DNA of 64,000 nt from Polaromonas eurypsychrophila (GCF_014641715.1 NZ_BMIG01000003.1:186001-250000); one strand, 5' to 3'; counted from the stretch's first letter, positions 51,253 to 61,087 are shown. Notes: generated from the sequence alone by a model not told the origin. A program made the numbers and translations.

Positions 51253-53400
51253 TCAGCGTAAAGCAGCACCGTTGCTGATCATTTTGGGCGAGATAAAAAC
51301 CAGCAGTTCAGACTTGTTGGCGGTGCGCGTTCTGGTTTTGAACAAGTTGCCGACGCCCGGCAAATCGCCGAGCAGGGGAACCTTGGTCACATCCTCACGC
51401 TCGTTCTGCTCGAAAATGCCGCCGATCACCACCGTGCCGCCGTTTTCCACCAACACCTGGGTTTGGATGTGTTTCGTGTCAATCGCGAAGCCATTGGCGG
51501 TGGCGCGGCCCACACTGTCCTTGTTCACGTCGACATTCAAAATGATATTGCCTTCCGGCGTGATCTGAGGCGTAACTTCAAGCTTCAGGTTGGCCTTGCG
51601 AAAAGCAATGGAGGTGGCACCGCTGGAAGTAGCCTGCTGGTAAGGCAATTCCGTGCCCTGCTCGATCAGCGCCTTGACCTGGTCGGCCGTCACGATGCGG
51701 GGACTGGACACAATCTTGCCCTTGCCATCGGCCTCCATCGCGGAAATTTCAAGGTTCAACAACCTGGTCAGCGATGAATTGAAGAGAGACACAGCGAAAG
51801 TTGCAGCAGGAAAACCATTTTGACCGACGCCGGGCAGGTTGATAAAATCTCCTGCCGTCGTTCCGAAATTTGACCCCAACTGGGCCGCCGTACCCGCCGG
51901 GATATTCGGCGTGATGTAGGTCGCGCCAAACTGGGTGTTCTGGCTGCCGTTCAATGTGAAGGGACGGCCACCCAGCCTCACGCCCAGGGACTTACCAAAA
52001 GTATCGGAGGCTTCCACGATTCGCGCCTCGATCAGTACTTGCCGCACGGGAATATCCAGCTTGGCAATCAAGCTTTGAACCTGCTCCAGCTTCGACGGGA
52101 TATCGGTCACGAACAATTGGTTGGTGCGGGTTTCCGAGATCACGCTGCCGCGAGCCGACAATATCTTGGTGGCGCCCGGTGCTCCGGATCCCAACAAGCC
52201 CTTGGCAATCTCTTCCGCCTTGGCATAGTTCAGTTTGAAGTCCTGGGTACGAACCTGCTCCAGACTCTGGATTGCATTGCGCGACTCCAGATCGAGCTTG
52301 TCCTTCGCAGCCAATTCATCCTTGGGCGCGATCAGCAGCACATTGCCCGTTTTGCGCATGCCCAGGCCCCGCGCTTGCAAAATAATATCCAGCGCCTGGT
52401 CCCAAGGTACATCCTTCAGGCGCAGTGTCACCGCGCCCGTGACACTGTCCGATGTCACGATGTTGAAGTTGGTGAAATCGGCGATGACCTGCAGCAAGGA
52501 GCGGGTTTCAATGTTCTGGAAGTTCAGGGACAGCTTCTCGCCGGTGTAACCTGGCCCCTGCGACAACTTGGATTCGTCCACCTTCTGCTGGCGAACCTCC
52601 AGCACAAACTGGTTGTCACTTTGGTAGGCGCTGTGCTCCCACAAGCCTTTGGGCTCCACCACCATGCGGACCTTGTCACCAAACTGGGAAGTTGTCACGC
52701 TTTGCACCGGGGTGCCAAAGTCCGACACGTCCAGACGGCGGCGCAAGCCTTCGGGCAATGCAGTTTTCAAAAATTCCACGACCAGGGTCTGACCCTGCTG
52801 GCGGATATCGACACCGACCTGGTTGTTCGCCAGGTCAACCACGATCCGGCCCGACGCATCGGTGCCGCGCCGAAAATCGATGTCTTTGAGCGGCAAGGTA
52901 TCGCGGTTGCGGTTCTCGGCAAAAACCGGCGCGGCAACCGCTGATGGTGCAACCAGAGCAACTGGGGCCAAGGTGATCAGCAGGGACTTGCCTTGAATCT
53001 GTGTGCTGTAGGCAGTAGACGCCTTGAGATTGAGCACCACACGGGTTCTCTCGCCAGCCTGCACCACATTGGCAGAACGCAAATTACCCAGATTCAGGTC
53101 CACCGCCGAACGACCCATGGAATTGGTGACGCCGGGAAAATCCAGTGCGATACGAGCCGGCGTCTGGATCGTGAAACCCGTCGGCACGGCCGTCAATGCC
53201 TCCGTCAGGTCGATGCGAATCACTTCCGTACCGCCCTGAACAGACCCCGTCACGGACTCTATGGCGTTGGGTGCTTGCGCCCACAACGCGGCCGGCAAGG
53301 AAGCGGTCAACAGGGCCACACCGATCACTGCCCGTGCAGACAGCTGCGCGCACGCGCGATGCAACGTCCCCGCCCCGGTAGTGCATGCGTTCTTGTTCAT
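51253..53400 (-). CDS. pilQ: Type IV pilus secretin PilQ
   Basis: PilQ forms the outer-membrane pore for type IV pili. From the ATG at 53400 (GAGGG upstream, overlapping the pilP stop) it has 715 residues: a signal peptide ending LWAQA, two AMIN-type domains (about 45-300), secretin/TonB short N-terminal and N0/N1 domains (about 300-480), and the C-terminal secretin domain with VPLLGDLPGVGNLFK. The last gene of pilMNOPQ. Confidence 0.96.
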   Translation of the reverse strand: MNKNACTTGAGTLHRACAQLSARAVIGVALLTASLPAALWAQAPNAIESVTGSVQGGTEVIRIDLTEALTAVPTGFTIQTPARIALDFPGVTNSMGRSAVDLNLGNLRSANVVQAGERTRVVLNLKASTAYSTQIQGKSLLITLAPVALVAPSAVAAPVFAENRNRDTLPLKDIDFRRGTDASGRIVVDLANNQVGVDIRQQGQTLVVEFLKTALPEGLRRRLDVSDFGTPVQSVTTSQFGDKVRMVVEPKGLWEHSAYQSDNQFVLEVRQQKVDESKLSQGPGYTGEKLSLNFQNIETRSLLQVIADFTNFNIVTSDSVTGAVTLRLKDVPWDQALDIILQARGLGMRKTGNVLLIAPKDELAAKDKLDLESRNAIQSLEQVRTQDFKLNYAKAEEIAKGLLGSGAPGATKILSARGSVISETRTNQLFVTDIPSKLEQVQSLIAKLDIPVRQVLIEARIVEASDTFGKSLGVRLGGRPFTLNGSQNTQFGATYITPNIPAGTAAQLGSNFGTTAGDFINLPGVGQNGFPAATFAVSLFNSSLTRLLNLEISAMEADGKGKIVSSPRIVTADQVKALIEQGTELPYQQATSSGATSIAFRKANLKLEVTPQITPEGNIILNVDVNKDSVGRATANGFAIDTKHIQTQVLVENGGTVVIGGIFEQNEREDVTKVPLLGDLPGVGNLFKTRTRTANKSELLVFISPKMISNGAALR

Positions 53401-53957
53401 TTTGATCCCTCTTGAAGCTGTATGTTCGCCATCCGCTCGGTCCACTCCCCGGCGGCGTCCTGCACAATTTCACGCAGGGCCAGCTCGGTTTCAGAAATTT
53501 TCATGATTCGGCCGTAGTTCTGACCGAGGTAATTGCCAACCCGTACCTGGTAAAGCAAATTGTCCACGCGCAGCAAGGCCACGGGCTGCCCCTGCCGGAT
53601 GAGGCTGCCCACCATGGCCACCGCATCCAGCGGCAAGGCCTCAAGCGGCTCCTTGCGACGGTTCAATTCTGGCGCGATGAGCGCCGCATTCGAGCTCGCC
53701 TGGCTGGAGTCTCGTTTGAGCGCCTGCAACAGTTTCTGGTTGCTAAAGGGCTCGATGGCGCCTTCCTGGGTGTAGGCCTGCGGCGAAAACTTGGTCGGTT
53801 CGGGCAGCGGCTGAATCCTGGGCCTGGTTTGGCTGCGTTGTTCACCCATCCATTGCTGCAACTCTTCATGTTCTGAGGAGCTGCAAGAAACCAATCCCAA
53901 ACAACTTCCAAGGGCGGCCAGCAGAAACGTTATCTTCCTGATGCGAAGCTGTTTCAT
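53397..53957 (-). CDS. pilP: Pilus assembly lipoprotein PilP
   Basis: PilP links the PilMNO inner-membrane platform to PilQ. The 186-residue product has a lipobox (LGLVSC, Cys at about 25), a Pro-rich linker and the C-terminal beta domain with RVGNYLGQNYGRIMKIS. Stop overlaps pilQ and start overlaps pilO, each by 4 bp. Confidence 0.95.
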   Translation of the reverse strand: MKQLRIRKITFLLAALGSCLGLVSCSSSEHEELQQWMGEQRSQTRPRIQPLPEPTKFSPQAYTQEGAIEPFSNQKLLQALKRDSSQASSNAALIAPELNRRKEPLEALPLDAVAMVGSLIRQGQPVALLRVDNLLYQVRVGNYLGQNYGRIMKISETELALREIVQDAAGEWTERMANIQLQEGSK

Positions 53958-54622
53958 TTGTTCGGACCTTTTGCAGCAGGAGCGGTTTTTTGCTGCGACG
54001 AAATCTCTTCAGGATCGAGATAGCGAAAGGTTTTTGCCGTGCTGTCCATGCTCATCGTGCCGTCTTTGAGCGGAGAAATCGCGATATTGTTCAGGGTCAC
54101 GATGCGCGACAGATTCGCGATGTCGGCGGCAAATGCCCCAATGTCGTGATACCGGCCCGTGACCTTGATCGCGATAGGCAATTCAGCGTAGTAGTCCTTG
54201 ACACTCACCTGCCCTGGCCGGAACAACTCGAACTGCAAACTGCGGCCCAGACCGGCCTGGTTGATATCCGAAAGCAGCGCATCCATTTCGGCCTTGCTCG
54301 GCAGCTGTTTTTCAAGCTGGGTGACGTATTGCTGGACCTGCTCACGCTGTTTTTTCAAACCGTCCAGATTGGCCGCCAGCGCCAGTTTTTTCTTGAAGTC
54401 TTCTCTCAGTACCAGCTCCTTGGCTTGTTCGGCCTTCAGCTCTTCATCGGACGTACTGAGCCAGACAAACCACAACGCCACGACCACCGCCACGGTCACG
54501 AAAACGCACAAAAGATAACGCGGAAATGCCGGCCAGGAAGGCGGATCGTTCGGATTGAGCCCGACGAACTGTGCTTTCACGCCATCTTGAATCGCAGCAA
54601 AATTGATGTTGACTTTAGCCAT
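53954..54622 (-). CDS. pilO: Type IV pilus inner-membrane protein PilO
   Basis: PilO dimerises with PilN in the alignment complex. The 222-residue product has a short cytoplasmic N-terminus, one membrane helix (LLCVFVTVAVVVALWFVWL), a coiled coil (about 60-105) and a ferredoxin-like domain with the family pattern LFRPGQVSVKDYYAELPI. It is 27 bp after pilN. Confidence 0.95.
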   Translation of the reverse strand: MAKVNINFAAIQDGVKAQFVGLNPNDPPSWPAFPRYLLCVFVTVAVVVALWFVWLSTSDEELKAEQAKELVLREDFKKKLALAANLDGLKKQREQVQQYVTQLEKQLPSKAEMDALLSDINQAGLGRSLQFELFRPGQVSVKDYYAELPIAIKVTGRYHDIGAFAADIANLSRIVTLNNIAISPLKDGTMSMDSTAKTFRYLDPEEISSQQKTAPAAKGPNK

Positions 54623-54649
54623 GTTCAGTGCCTGTTCCAGACCACACCG

Positions 54650-55291
54650 TCAGCCCTTGCCTGCGGCGGACGCGGCCGGTGTGGGCTTGCCCGCCGCCGG
54701 GCTGGCAGCAGCCCCTGCTTTTTGCCCGTCGGTCGCCCGTTTAAGAGCCACTCGCATCGAAAAATTAGACACACGCCGCTGATCCCGGGGGCTGAGCGCA
54801 AGCGCCCTGCCGGTAATTTCAATCAGTTCAGGCCGGGTCAGCCACGGGCTGTTGTTGCTCAAGTTTCGCAACAGCTCAGACACCCGCTCATTAGACTGTG
54901 CAATCCCCGTCAGCGATACCACCTGGTTGTCCTGCTTCATGCTGGTCAGGTACACGCCATCAGGCAATTGCCGCACCAGCTCATCGAGCAAGTAGACCGG
55001 CAAATTCCGGTTACCCTGCAAATCTTCCACGGCATTCTGGCGGGCACGTAGCGCGGCAATTTCCTGCTGCAGGCCGGCGATTTCCTTGATCTGGTTCTCG
55101 AGACGAGTGATCTCGGTCTTGAGGAAAAGATTTTTACCCTGCTGCCCGGAAATTTGGGCTTGATACCAGGAATACACCGCCCCGCAAATCAGACCGCCCA
55201 TCAGGGCTGCAATGCCCAATGCCACAAAAAAAGCCTCGCGCCTGCGTTTGCGCGCCGCTTCACGGTGGGGAAGTAAATTGACCAGAATCAC
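54650..55291 (-). CDS. pilN: Type IV pilus inner-membrane protein PilN
   Basis: The 213-residue PilN starts with the PilM-binding motif INLLPHRE-like sequence VNLLPHREAARKRR. One membrane helix (about 25-44), a coiled coil and a periplasmic domain (DGVYLTSMKQDNQVVSLTGI) follow, with an Ala/Pro-rich tail. Start overlaps the pilM stop by 4 bp. Confidence 0.95.
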   Translation of the reverse strand: MILVNLLPHREAARKRRREAFFVALGIAALMGGLICGAVYSWYQAQISGQQGKNLFLKTEITRLENQIKEIAGLQQEIAALRARQNAVEDLQGNRNLPVYLLDELVRQLPDGVYLTSMKQDNQVVSLTGIAQSNERVSELLRNLSNNSPWLTRPELIEITGRALALSPRDQRRVSNFSMRVALKRATDGQKAGAAASPAAGKPTPAASAAGKG

Positions 55292-56367
55292 TGGAAAAAC
55301 CTCCGCAAGGCCAAGCCGCAGGACGTCAGGTACGACGCTGCTTCGCGCTTCATCTTGGTTTCACGGATGTTGCCGCTGAGTGTCATGCCCTCAAAAGGAT
55401 TGGCTACCATGCAGGCAAATGAGGTTTGTTGCGTTACCGCATCGGTCAAACCCGGCAAGGCTGAAGAGCCGCCGGCCAGCATCACGTGGTCCACCTTGTT
55501 GTGCGGGGTGCTGGTAAAAAAGAACTGGAGCGCCCGGCCGATTTCCTGTGCCATGCTGTCGACAAAGGGCTTGAGCACGCTGACGCCATAATCATCAGGC
55601 AAGTCGCCGCTGCGTTTTTTACTCTCTGCCTCTTCAGGAGAAAAGCCATACTGGCGCACGATCAACTGGGTCAGCTGGGCACCGCCAAACGCTTGATCGC
55701 GTTCATACAGTACTTCGTCATTCTTGATGACCTGCATGCTGGTCGTGAGAGCGCCCACTTCAAACAGGGCCACCATGGTGTCCAGCCCCTTGTTCGGCAA
55801 GTTTTCTATCAAGCGCGCCGTCGCCAGGCGCGATGCGTAGGACTCGACATCTACCACCACCGGCTTCAGACCCGCCGCTTCGGCCAGTCCCTGTCGGTCG
55901 TTGACTTTTTCCTTGCGTGACGCAGCGATCAACACCTCCACATCACCCGCAGAGGTAGCGCTGGGGCCAAGCACACAGAAGTCCAGACTGACCTCGTCCA
56001 GGGAAAACGGAATGTACTGATTGGCTTCGGCTTCGACCTGGATTTCGAGCTCCTGCTCGCTCAAGCCGCCGGGGAGGATGATTTTCTTGGTGATTACCGC
56101 CGACGCCGGCAAAGCCATGACCACATTTTTGGTCCGGGTCCCGCTCTTTTTGACCACCCGGCGCACCGCTTCGGCCACTTCGTCAAATTTTTCGACGTTG
56201 CCGTCGGTGATCCAGCCCCTCTCCAAGGGCTCAATAGCACAGTGATCGAGCACCAGGTTGCCTGCCTTGTCGCGGCTCAATTCCACCAGCTTGACGCTTG
56301 ACGAGCTGATATCCAAACCCAGCAAGGCGGACGATTGACGGTTAAATAAGGATCCCAAAGAGATCAA
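55288..56367 (-). CDS. pilM: Type IV pilus ATPase-like protein PilM
   Basis: PilM is the cytoplasmic actin-like protein at the base of the pilus complex. It has LLGLDISSSSVKLVEL near the N-terminus, an FDEVAEAVRRVVKKSG segment and LAGGSSALPGL near the C-terminus. I place the start at the TTG at 56367 (359 residues, beginning ISLGSLFNRQ), because GGGGA lies 5 bases upstream and this matches the family N-terminus; an ATG 11 codons upstream lacks such support. First gene of pilMNOPQ and divergent from mrcA. Confidence 0.93.
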   Translation of the reverse strand: MISLGSLFNRQSSALLGLDISSSSVKLVELSRDKAGNLVLDHCAIEPLERGWITDGNVEKFDEVAEAVRRVVKKSGTRTKNVVMALPASAVITKKIILPGGLSEQELEIQVEAEANQYIPFSLDEVSLDFCVLGPSATSAGDVEVLIAASRKEKVNDRQGLAEAAGLKPVVVDVESYASRLATARLIENLPNKGLDTMVALFEVGALTTSMQVIKNDEVLYERDQAFGGAQLTQLIVRQYGFSPEEAESKKRSGDLPDDYGVSVLKPFVDSMAQEIGRALQFFFTSTPHNKVDHVMLAGGSSALPGLTDAVTQQTSFACMVANPFEGMTLSGNIRETKMKREAASYLTSCGLALRRFFQ

Positions 56368-56485
56368 GACGGTCCCCAAATGACGGCTAACAAGTAGCAC
56401 TGCAAACTTAAGAAATCACTTGAATGCTATCAGTAAGGTCCTTGTACGACAAAGGATTTTTCGGTTTTGGCTTACTATCACCGTT

Positions 56486-56507
56486 GTCAAAAGTTGACGC
56501 TTTTGAC
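56486..56507. promoter_or_regulatory. Palindrome between pilM and mrcA
   Basis: GTCAAAAG-TTGACG-CTTTTGAC, an 8-bp inverted repeat, is followed by another TTTTGAC. It is central in the 273-bp divergent gap and could be a regulator site for either gene. No factor can be named. Confidence 0.35.
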
Positions 56508-56607
56508 GAGTTTTGACGGTTTTTGGTGAACAAGCAACCGGCTATCAGTAAATGCAAAATTTGAAATCCCCGATGCGCCCCCCCATTCTTTAAAAACATG
56601 CATTTTT

Positions 56608-56613
56608 TATAAT
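56608..56613 (+). promoter_or_regulatory. Possible -10 box of mrcA
   Basis: A perfect TATAAT lies 27 bp before the mrcA ATG. A poor -35 (TTCTTT, about 16 bp upstream) weakens the call. Confidence 0.35.
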
Positions 56614-56640
56614 GCTGGCGCGCACTTACATTAGACCTCC

Positions 56641-59067
56641 ATGGCTTCAAATTCCCCGTCCTCCGACACCGGCGCTTCGACCGCCCATCGCCTGCCCTGG
56701 CTGCCCGCCTTGCTGAAAGCCACCGCGTGGAGCCTAGGTGTGTTGGCGGCCGGTGCTGTGTCCGTCCTGCTGGTGGTGGCAGTTGCCCTGGCCGTGGCTT
56801 ATCCGAACCTGCCGGACGTGTCCGATTTGCTCGACTACCGGCCCAAGCTGCCTTTGCGGGTGTATTCGTCGGATGGCGTATTGCTGGGCGAATTCGGCGA
56901 GGAGCGACGCAACCTGACACCGATTGCCGACATCCCCAAGGTAATGAAGGACGCCGTGCTGGCCATTGAAGATGCGCGCTTCTTCTCGCATGGCGGCGTG
57001 GACTACATCGGCGTGATCCGTGCCGGCCTGGCCAATATGGGCCGCGCCAAGAGCCAGGGCGCCTCGACCATCACCATGCAGGTGGCGCGCAATGTCTACC
57101 TCTCGACGGAGAAAAGCTATACCCGCAAAATTTATGAGATTCTGCTCACTTTCAAGCTGGAGCACTTGCTCAGCAAGAACCAGATCCTCGAGATCTACAT
57201 GAACCAGATTTTCCTGGGGCAACGTGCTTATGGTTTCGCAGCCGCGTCGGAAGCCTATTTTGGCAAACCGCTCAAGGATGTCAGCATCGCGGAAGCAGCC
57301 ATGCTGGCGGGGCTGCCCAAGGCCCCGTCCGCCTACAACCCTGTGAGTAATCCGAAGCGCGCGAAAGCGCGCCAGCTCTACATCATTGAGCGCATGCAGG
57401 ACAACGGCTTCATCACGCAGGCTCAGGCCGAAGAAGCCAAAGCCGAGCAGCTCAAGGTTCGGTCCGGACCGGACACCGGTCGGGTTCACGCCGAGTTTGT
57501 GGCCGAAACCGTGCGCCAGCTGGTGTTCAGCCAGTACGGTGACGAAACCTACACCCGCGGCCTCAATGTCTTCACCACCCTGCGCGCCGCCGACCAGACG
57601 GTGGCCTACAAGGCCTTGCGCAAAGGCATCATGGACTATGAAAGGCGGCAAATTTACCGCGGGCCCGAAAAGTTTATCGAGTTGTCCAAAGATCCCCAGG
57701 AAACCGAAGACGCGATTGACGATGCCCTGGCAGACAGCCCCGACAACGACGACGTGATGTCGGCCATCGTGCTCGAAGCCGGTCCGAAAAAAATCGTCGC
57801 GGTGCGCCAGAACAGCGAGATCATTGAAATCACCGGAGACGGCCTGAAACCCGCCCAGTCTGGCCTGGCCGACAAGGCAGCACCCAATATCAAGATCCGG
57901 CGTGGTGCCCTGATCCGCGTCACCAAAACGCCCAAAAACACCTGGGAAATCACGCAGTTGCCGGAAGTCGAAGGCGCATTTGTAGCCATCGACCCGCGCA
58001 ACGGCGCGGTGCGGGCGCTGGTCGGTGGTTTTGACTACGAAAAGAACAAGTTCAACCACGTCACCCAGGCCTGGCGCCAGCCCGGCTCCAGCTTCAAGCC
58101 TTTTATCTACTCGGCGGCGCTGGAAAAAGGTTTTACGCCGGCCACCGTCGTCAACGATGCACCGCTGTTTTTTGACGCAGGCGTCACTGGCGGCCAGCCA
58201 TGGGAGCCCAAAAATTATGACGGCACCTTTGACGGTCCGATGAGCCTGCGGCGCGGGCTGGCCAAATCAAAAAACATGATTTCCATCCGGGTGCTGCAGG
58301 CCGTCGGCGCGAAAAATGCCCAGGAATGGATCACCCGGTTCGGTTTCGACGCGGAGAAACACCCGGCCTACCTGACCATGGCGCTGGGTGCCGGCTCGGT
58401 GACACCGCTACAGATGGCCATCGGTTATTCGGTCTTCGCCAACGGCGGCTACCGCGTCAACCCCTACCTGATCACCAAAATCACCGACCAGAAAGGGCGC
58501 ACTGTCATTGAAACCCCGATCCCCGGCCTGGATGAGTCGGTCCGCGGCATCGAAGCGCGCAATGCTTTCATCATGTCTAGCCTGTTGCAGGAAGTGGCGC
58601 GCACTGGCACCGCCGCCAAAGCCCAGGCCACGCTGAAACGGCCCGACCTATACGGCAAGACCGGCACGACCAATGACTCGATCGACACCTGGTTCGTCGG
58701 CTACCAGCCGACGCTGACGGCCGCAGTCTGGATGGGCTACGACACGCCCAAAAAACTGGGCGACCGGGAAACCGGCGGCGGCCTGAGTCTGCCGGTCTGG
58801 ATCAACTTCATGGAATATGCGCTCAAGGGCGTGCCGGTCACCGAATTCACGCCGCCCGAGGGGGTGGTCAATATCGGCGGCGAATGGTTTTACGACGAAT
58901 ACGCCAAAGGCTCAGGCGTCAGCAGCGTCGGTCTGAGCGACAGGCCTGCCCCCGGCACGGGCGCGGACAACCCGGTCCAGGGCCAGCCGGTACCGCCCGG
59001 CGCTGCGATTCAGTCACCGCCACCCAGCGATGAGAGAAAACGGATACTCGATCTGTTCAAAAACTAA
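56641..59067 (+). CDS. mrcA: Penicillin-binding protein 1A
   Basis: A bifunctional peptidoglycan synthase of 808 residues. After an N-terminal membrane helix (about 30-54), the GT51 glycosyltransferase domain has the catalytic Glu in AIEDARFFSHGG (Glu110) and GASTITMQVARNVYLS. The transpeptidase domain has the active Ser in QPGSSFKPFIY (about residue 483), SKN and KTGTT (about 670). The start ATG has no good ribosome-binding site. It is divergent from pilM, the usual arrangement in proteobacteria. Confidence 0.96.
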   Translation: MASNSPSSDTGASTAHRLPWLPALLKATAWSLGVLAAGAVSVLLVVAVALAVAYPNLPDVSDLLDYRPKLPLRVYSSDGVLLGEFGEERRNLTPIADIPKVMKDAVLAIEDARFFSHGGVDYIGVIRAGLANMGRAKSQGASTITMQVARNVYLSTEKSYTRKIYEILLTFKLEHLLSKNQILEIYMNQIFLGQRAYGFAAASEAYFGKPLKDVSIAEAAMLAGLPKAPSAYNPVSNPKRAKARQLYIIERMQDNGFITQAQAEEAKAEQLKVRSGPDTGRVHAEFVAETVRQLVFSQYGDETYTRGLNVFTTLRAADQTVAYKALRKGIMDYERRQIYRGPEKFIELSKDPQETEDAIDDALADSPDNDDVMSAIVLEAGPKKIVAVRQNSEIIEITGDGLKPAQSGLADKAAPNIKIRRGALIRVTKTPKNTWEITQLPEVEGAFVAIDPRNGAVRALVGGFDYEKNKFNHVTQAWRQPGSSFKPFIYSAALEKGFTPATVVNDAPLFFDAGVTGGQPWEPKNYDGTFDGPMSLRRGLAKSKNMISIRVLQAVGAKNAQEWITRFGFDAEKHPAYLTMALGAGSVTPLQMAIGYSVFANGGYRVNPYLITKITDQKGRTVIETPIPGLDESVRGIEARNAFIMSSLLQEVARTGTAAKAQATLKRPDLYGKTGTTNDSIDTWFVGYQPTLTAAVWMGYDTPKKLGDRETGGGLSLPVWINFMEYALKGVPVTEFTPPEGVVNIGGEWFYDEYAKGSGVSSVGLSDRPAPGTGADNPVQGQPVPPGAAIQSPPPSDERKRILDLFKN

Positions 59068-59073
59068 GCGCCT

Positions 59074-59409
59074 TCAGGACGGCGCCGCAAACACCAGCGG
59101 TTGTCCGGCCTGCTCGCTGGCGTAAAGCGACAGCCCGGCAAACAGCTCACTGCCATCCTTGGTGTCACGCCACATGCCGTCAACCAGCTTGTAATGAAAA
59201 CCGCCGGCGCGGGCGGCCAGCCAGATTTCCTGCAGGGGTTTTTGCAGATTCACGATGATCTGGCTGCGGTTGGCAAAACTCAGCGTGATCATGCCGCCCG
59301 TGCGCTGGCTGTCCACATCGGCATCGGTCTCGTCGTTAATGCAGTCGCAGGCCGTTTCAATGGCCTTGAGCGCAGCCTCCGCATGGTCCAGATAATCCAG
59401 GTCCGTCAT
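59074..59409 (-). CDS. cyaY: Frataxin homologue CyaY
   Basis: CyaY binds iron and regulates iron-sulfur cluster assembly. The 111-residue product has the acidic first helix (DLDYLDHAEAALKAIETACD) and the GGMITLSFANRSQIIVNLQKP sheet with the conserved LQEIWLAARAGGFHY. Its start lies only 12 bp from the divergent lptM start. It is convergent with mrcA, ending 6 bp away. Confidence 0.95.
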   Translation of the reverse strand: MTDLDYLDHAEAALKAIETACDCINDETDADVDSQRTGGMITLSFANRSQIIVNLQKPLQEIWLAARAGGFHYKLVDGMWRDTKDGSELFAGLSLYASEQAGQPLVFAAPS

Positions 59410-59421
59410 TACAATCCCATC

Positions 59422-59694
59422 ATGTTTGCAAGATCACATATTCGAGCTCAAATTCTAGGCCGTGCACGCGCTCTCGTCGCGGCTCATGGCTTTTGCACCC
59501 TTGCGCTGGCCGCGACAGCCGGTCTGACGGCCTGCGGCCAGAAGGGCCCGCTGTTTTTCCCGCCACCGCCGAAAGCGCTTCCCACGGCAGGCGTCACGCC
59601 GGTCACCCCAGCCAGCACCCTCGGCGCACTGGTAGAGGCACCCAACATCCCCCAGCCGCCACCCGCCGCGCCGCCTACCTCGGCACCGCGATGA
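59422..59694 (+). CDS. lptM: LPS-assembly lipoprotein LptM (YifL-like)
   Basis: A 90-residue small lipoprotein; LptM helps mature the LptDE LPS translocon in E. coli. It has a signal peptide with lipobox LTAC followed by GQKGPLFFPP, the family hallmark CGQKGPL, then a Pro-rich disordered tail. Its TGA overlaps the lysA ATG by 4 bp. The cyaY-lptM divergence is conserved in many proteobacteria. Confidence 0.88.
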   Translation: MFARSHIRAQILGRARALVAAHGFCTLALAATAGLTACGQKGPLFFPPPPKALPTAGVTPVTPASTLGALVEAPNIPQPPPAAPPTSAPR

Positions 59695-60998
59695 GCCCGC
59701 CGAACCCGCCCACTGCGTCGGTGACAGATTTGCCGGGTGCCCCCCAGCTTGCCTATCGGCAGGGTCGGCTGCACCTGGAAGAGACGAGCCTGCATGCGCT
59801 GGCCCAAGAACACGGCACGCCGCTGTTTGTGTACTCCAAAGCCGCCATGCTGGCCGCGCTGGCGGCCTACCAGCAGGGCTTTGCGGGACGCGATGCGCAA
59901 ATCTGCTACGCCATGAAAGCCAACTCCTCGCTGGGCGTGTTGCAGGTGTTTGCGCAGGCCGGCTGCGGGTTTGACATCGTCTCCGGTGGCGAGCTGGAAC
60001 GCGTGCTGGCCGTCGGCGGCGATGTGCGCAAGGTCATTTTTTCGGGCGTTGGGAAAACCCGCGCGGAAATGCAGCTGGCGCTGTCGGCCGGCATCGGCTG
60101 CTTCAACGTCGAAAGCGAAGCCGAGCTGGATGTGCTGTCGGAGGTGGCCGTGGCCATGGGCCAGGTGGCACCCGTCAGCATCCGTGTCAATCCCAATGTA
60201 GACCCCAAGACCCACCCCTACATCTCGACCGGCCTGAAGGGCAACAAGTTCGGCGTGGCGCATGAAGACGCATTGCGCATTTACCAATACGCGGCATCAC
60301 TGCCCGGCCTGAAGGTCGCCGGCATCGACTGCCACATTGGCTCGCAGATCACCGAGACCACGCCTTACCTGGACGCGATGGACCGGGTGCTGGACCTGGT
60401 TGCGGCTATCGAGGCTGCGGGCATTGCCATTGATCACATCGACTTTGGCGGCGGCCTCGGCATCAACTACAACCAGGACACCCCGCCGGCGGCGGATGCC
60501 TTGTGGCAACTGCTGCTGGCCAAGCTGGACGCGCGCGGCTACGGCAGCAAAAAACTGATGATAGAACCCGGCCGCTCGCTGATCGGCAATGCCGGCGTCT
60601 GTCTGACCGAGGTGCTTTATCTGAAACCCGGCGAGCAGAAAAACTTCTGCATCATCGACGCTGCCATGAACGATCTGCCGCGTCCGGCGATGTACCAGGC
60701 CTTCCACGCCATCGTGCCTGTCGTTCCCGCATCGGACAGGCCGGAGACCACTTACGACGTGGTCGGTCCGGTCTGCGAAAGCGGTGACTGGATAGGCCGC
60801 GACCGTGCGCTGGCGGTGCAGGCCGGCGACTGTCTGGCGGTGCTGTCGGCGGGCGCCTATTGCATGAGTATGGCCAGCAACTACAACACGCGCGGACGCG
60901 CCGCCGAACTGCTGGTCGATGGCACCAGGGTCCACGTGATTCGCCGCCGGGAGACCGCAGCCGACCAGATGCGGCAGGAGCAGCAGGTCTCCGCCTGA
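59691..60998 (+). CDS. lysA: Diaminopimelate decarboxylase
   Basis: LysA is a fold-type III PLP enzyme that makes lysine from meso-diaminopimelate. The 435-residue product has the PLP lysine in CYAMKANSSLG, IDCHIGSQI, DFGGGLGINY, IEPGRSLIGNAG and the GPVCESGDWIG catalytic Cys region. The longer open frame overlaps lptM; the ATG overlapping the lptM stop is the likely start. Confidence 0.96.
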   Translation: MSPPNPPTASVTDLPGAPQLAYRQGRLHLEETSLHALAQEHGTPLFVYSKAAMLAALAAYQQGFAGRDAQICYAMKANSSLGVLQVFAQAGCGFDIVSGGELERVLAVGGDVRKVIFSGVGKTRAEMQLALSAGIGCFNVESEAELDVLSEVAVAMGQVAPVSIRVNPNVDPKTHPYISTGLKGNKFGVAHEDALRIYQYAASLPGLKVAGIDCHIGSQITETTPYLDAMDRVLDLVAAIEAAGIAIDHIDFGGGLGINYNQDTPPAADALWQLLLAKLDARGYGSKKLMIEPGRSLIGNAGVCLTEVLYLKPGEQKNFCIIDAAMNDLPRPAMYQAFHAIVPVVPASDRPETTYDVVGPVCESGDWIGRDRALAVQAGDCLAVLSAGAYCMSMASNYNTRGRAAELLVDGTRVHVIRRRETAADQMRQEQQVSA

Positions 60999-61031
60999 AC
61001 GGCGTCAGGCACTGCAGGCCAGGCTTGCATC

Positions 61032-61087
61032 GCTATTATTTTGATAGCTGTTCGCGCCCGGTGGATATGGGCTGGATACGTTTTTTC
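61032..61087 (+). repeat. Family-1 dispersed repeat, copy J, at the msrQ 3' end
   Basis: GCTATTATTTTGATAGCTGT, then CGCGCCCGGTGGATATGGGC and TGGATACGTTTTTT. The minus-strand reading of this copy encodes the last codons and stop of msrQ. Confidence 0.7.

Noticed and set aside
56734..58059. 441-codon minus-strand frame
   Set aside because: Antisense to mrcA, whose active-site motifs are all on the plus strand.
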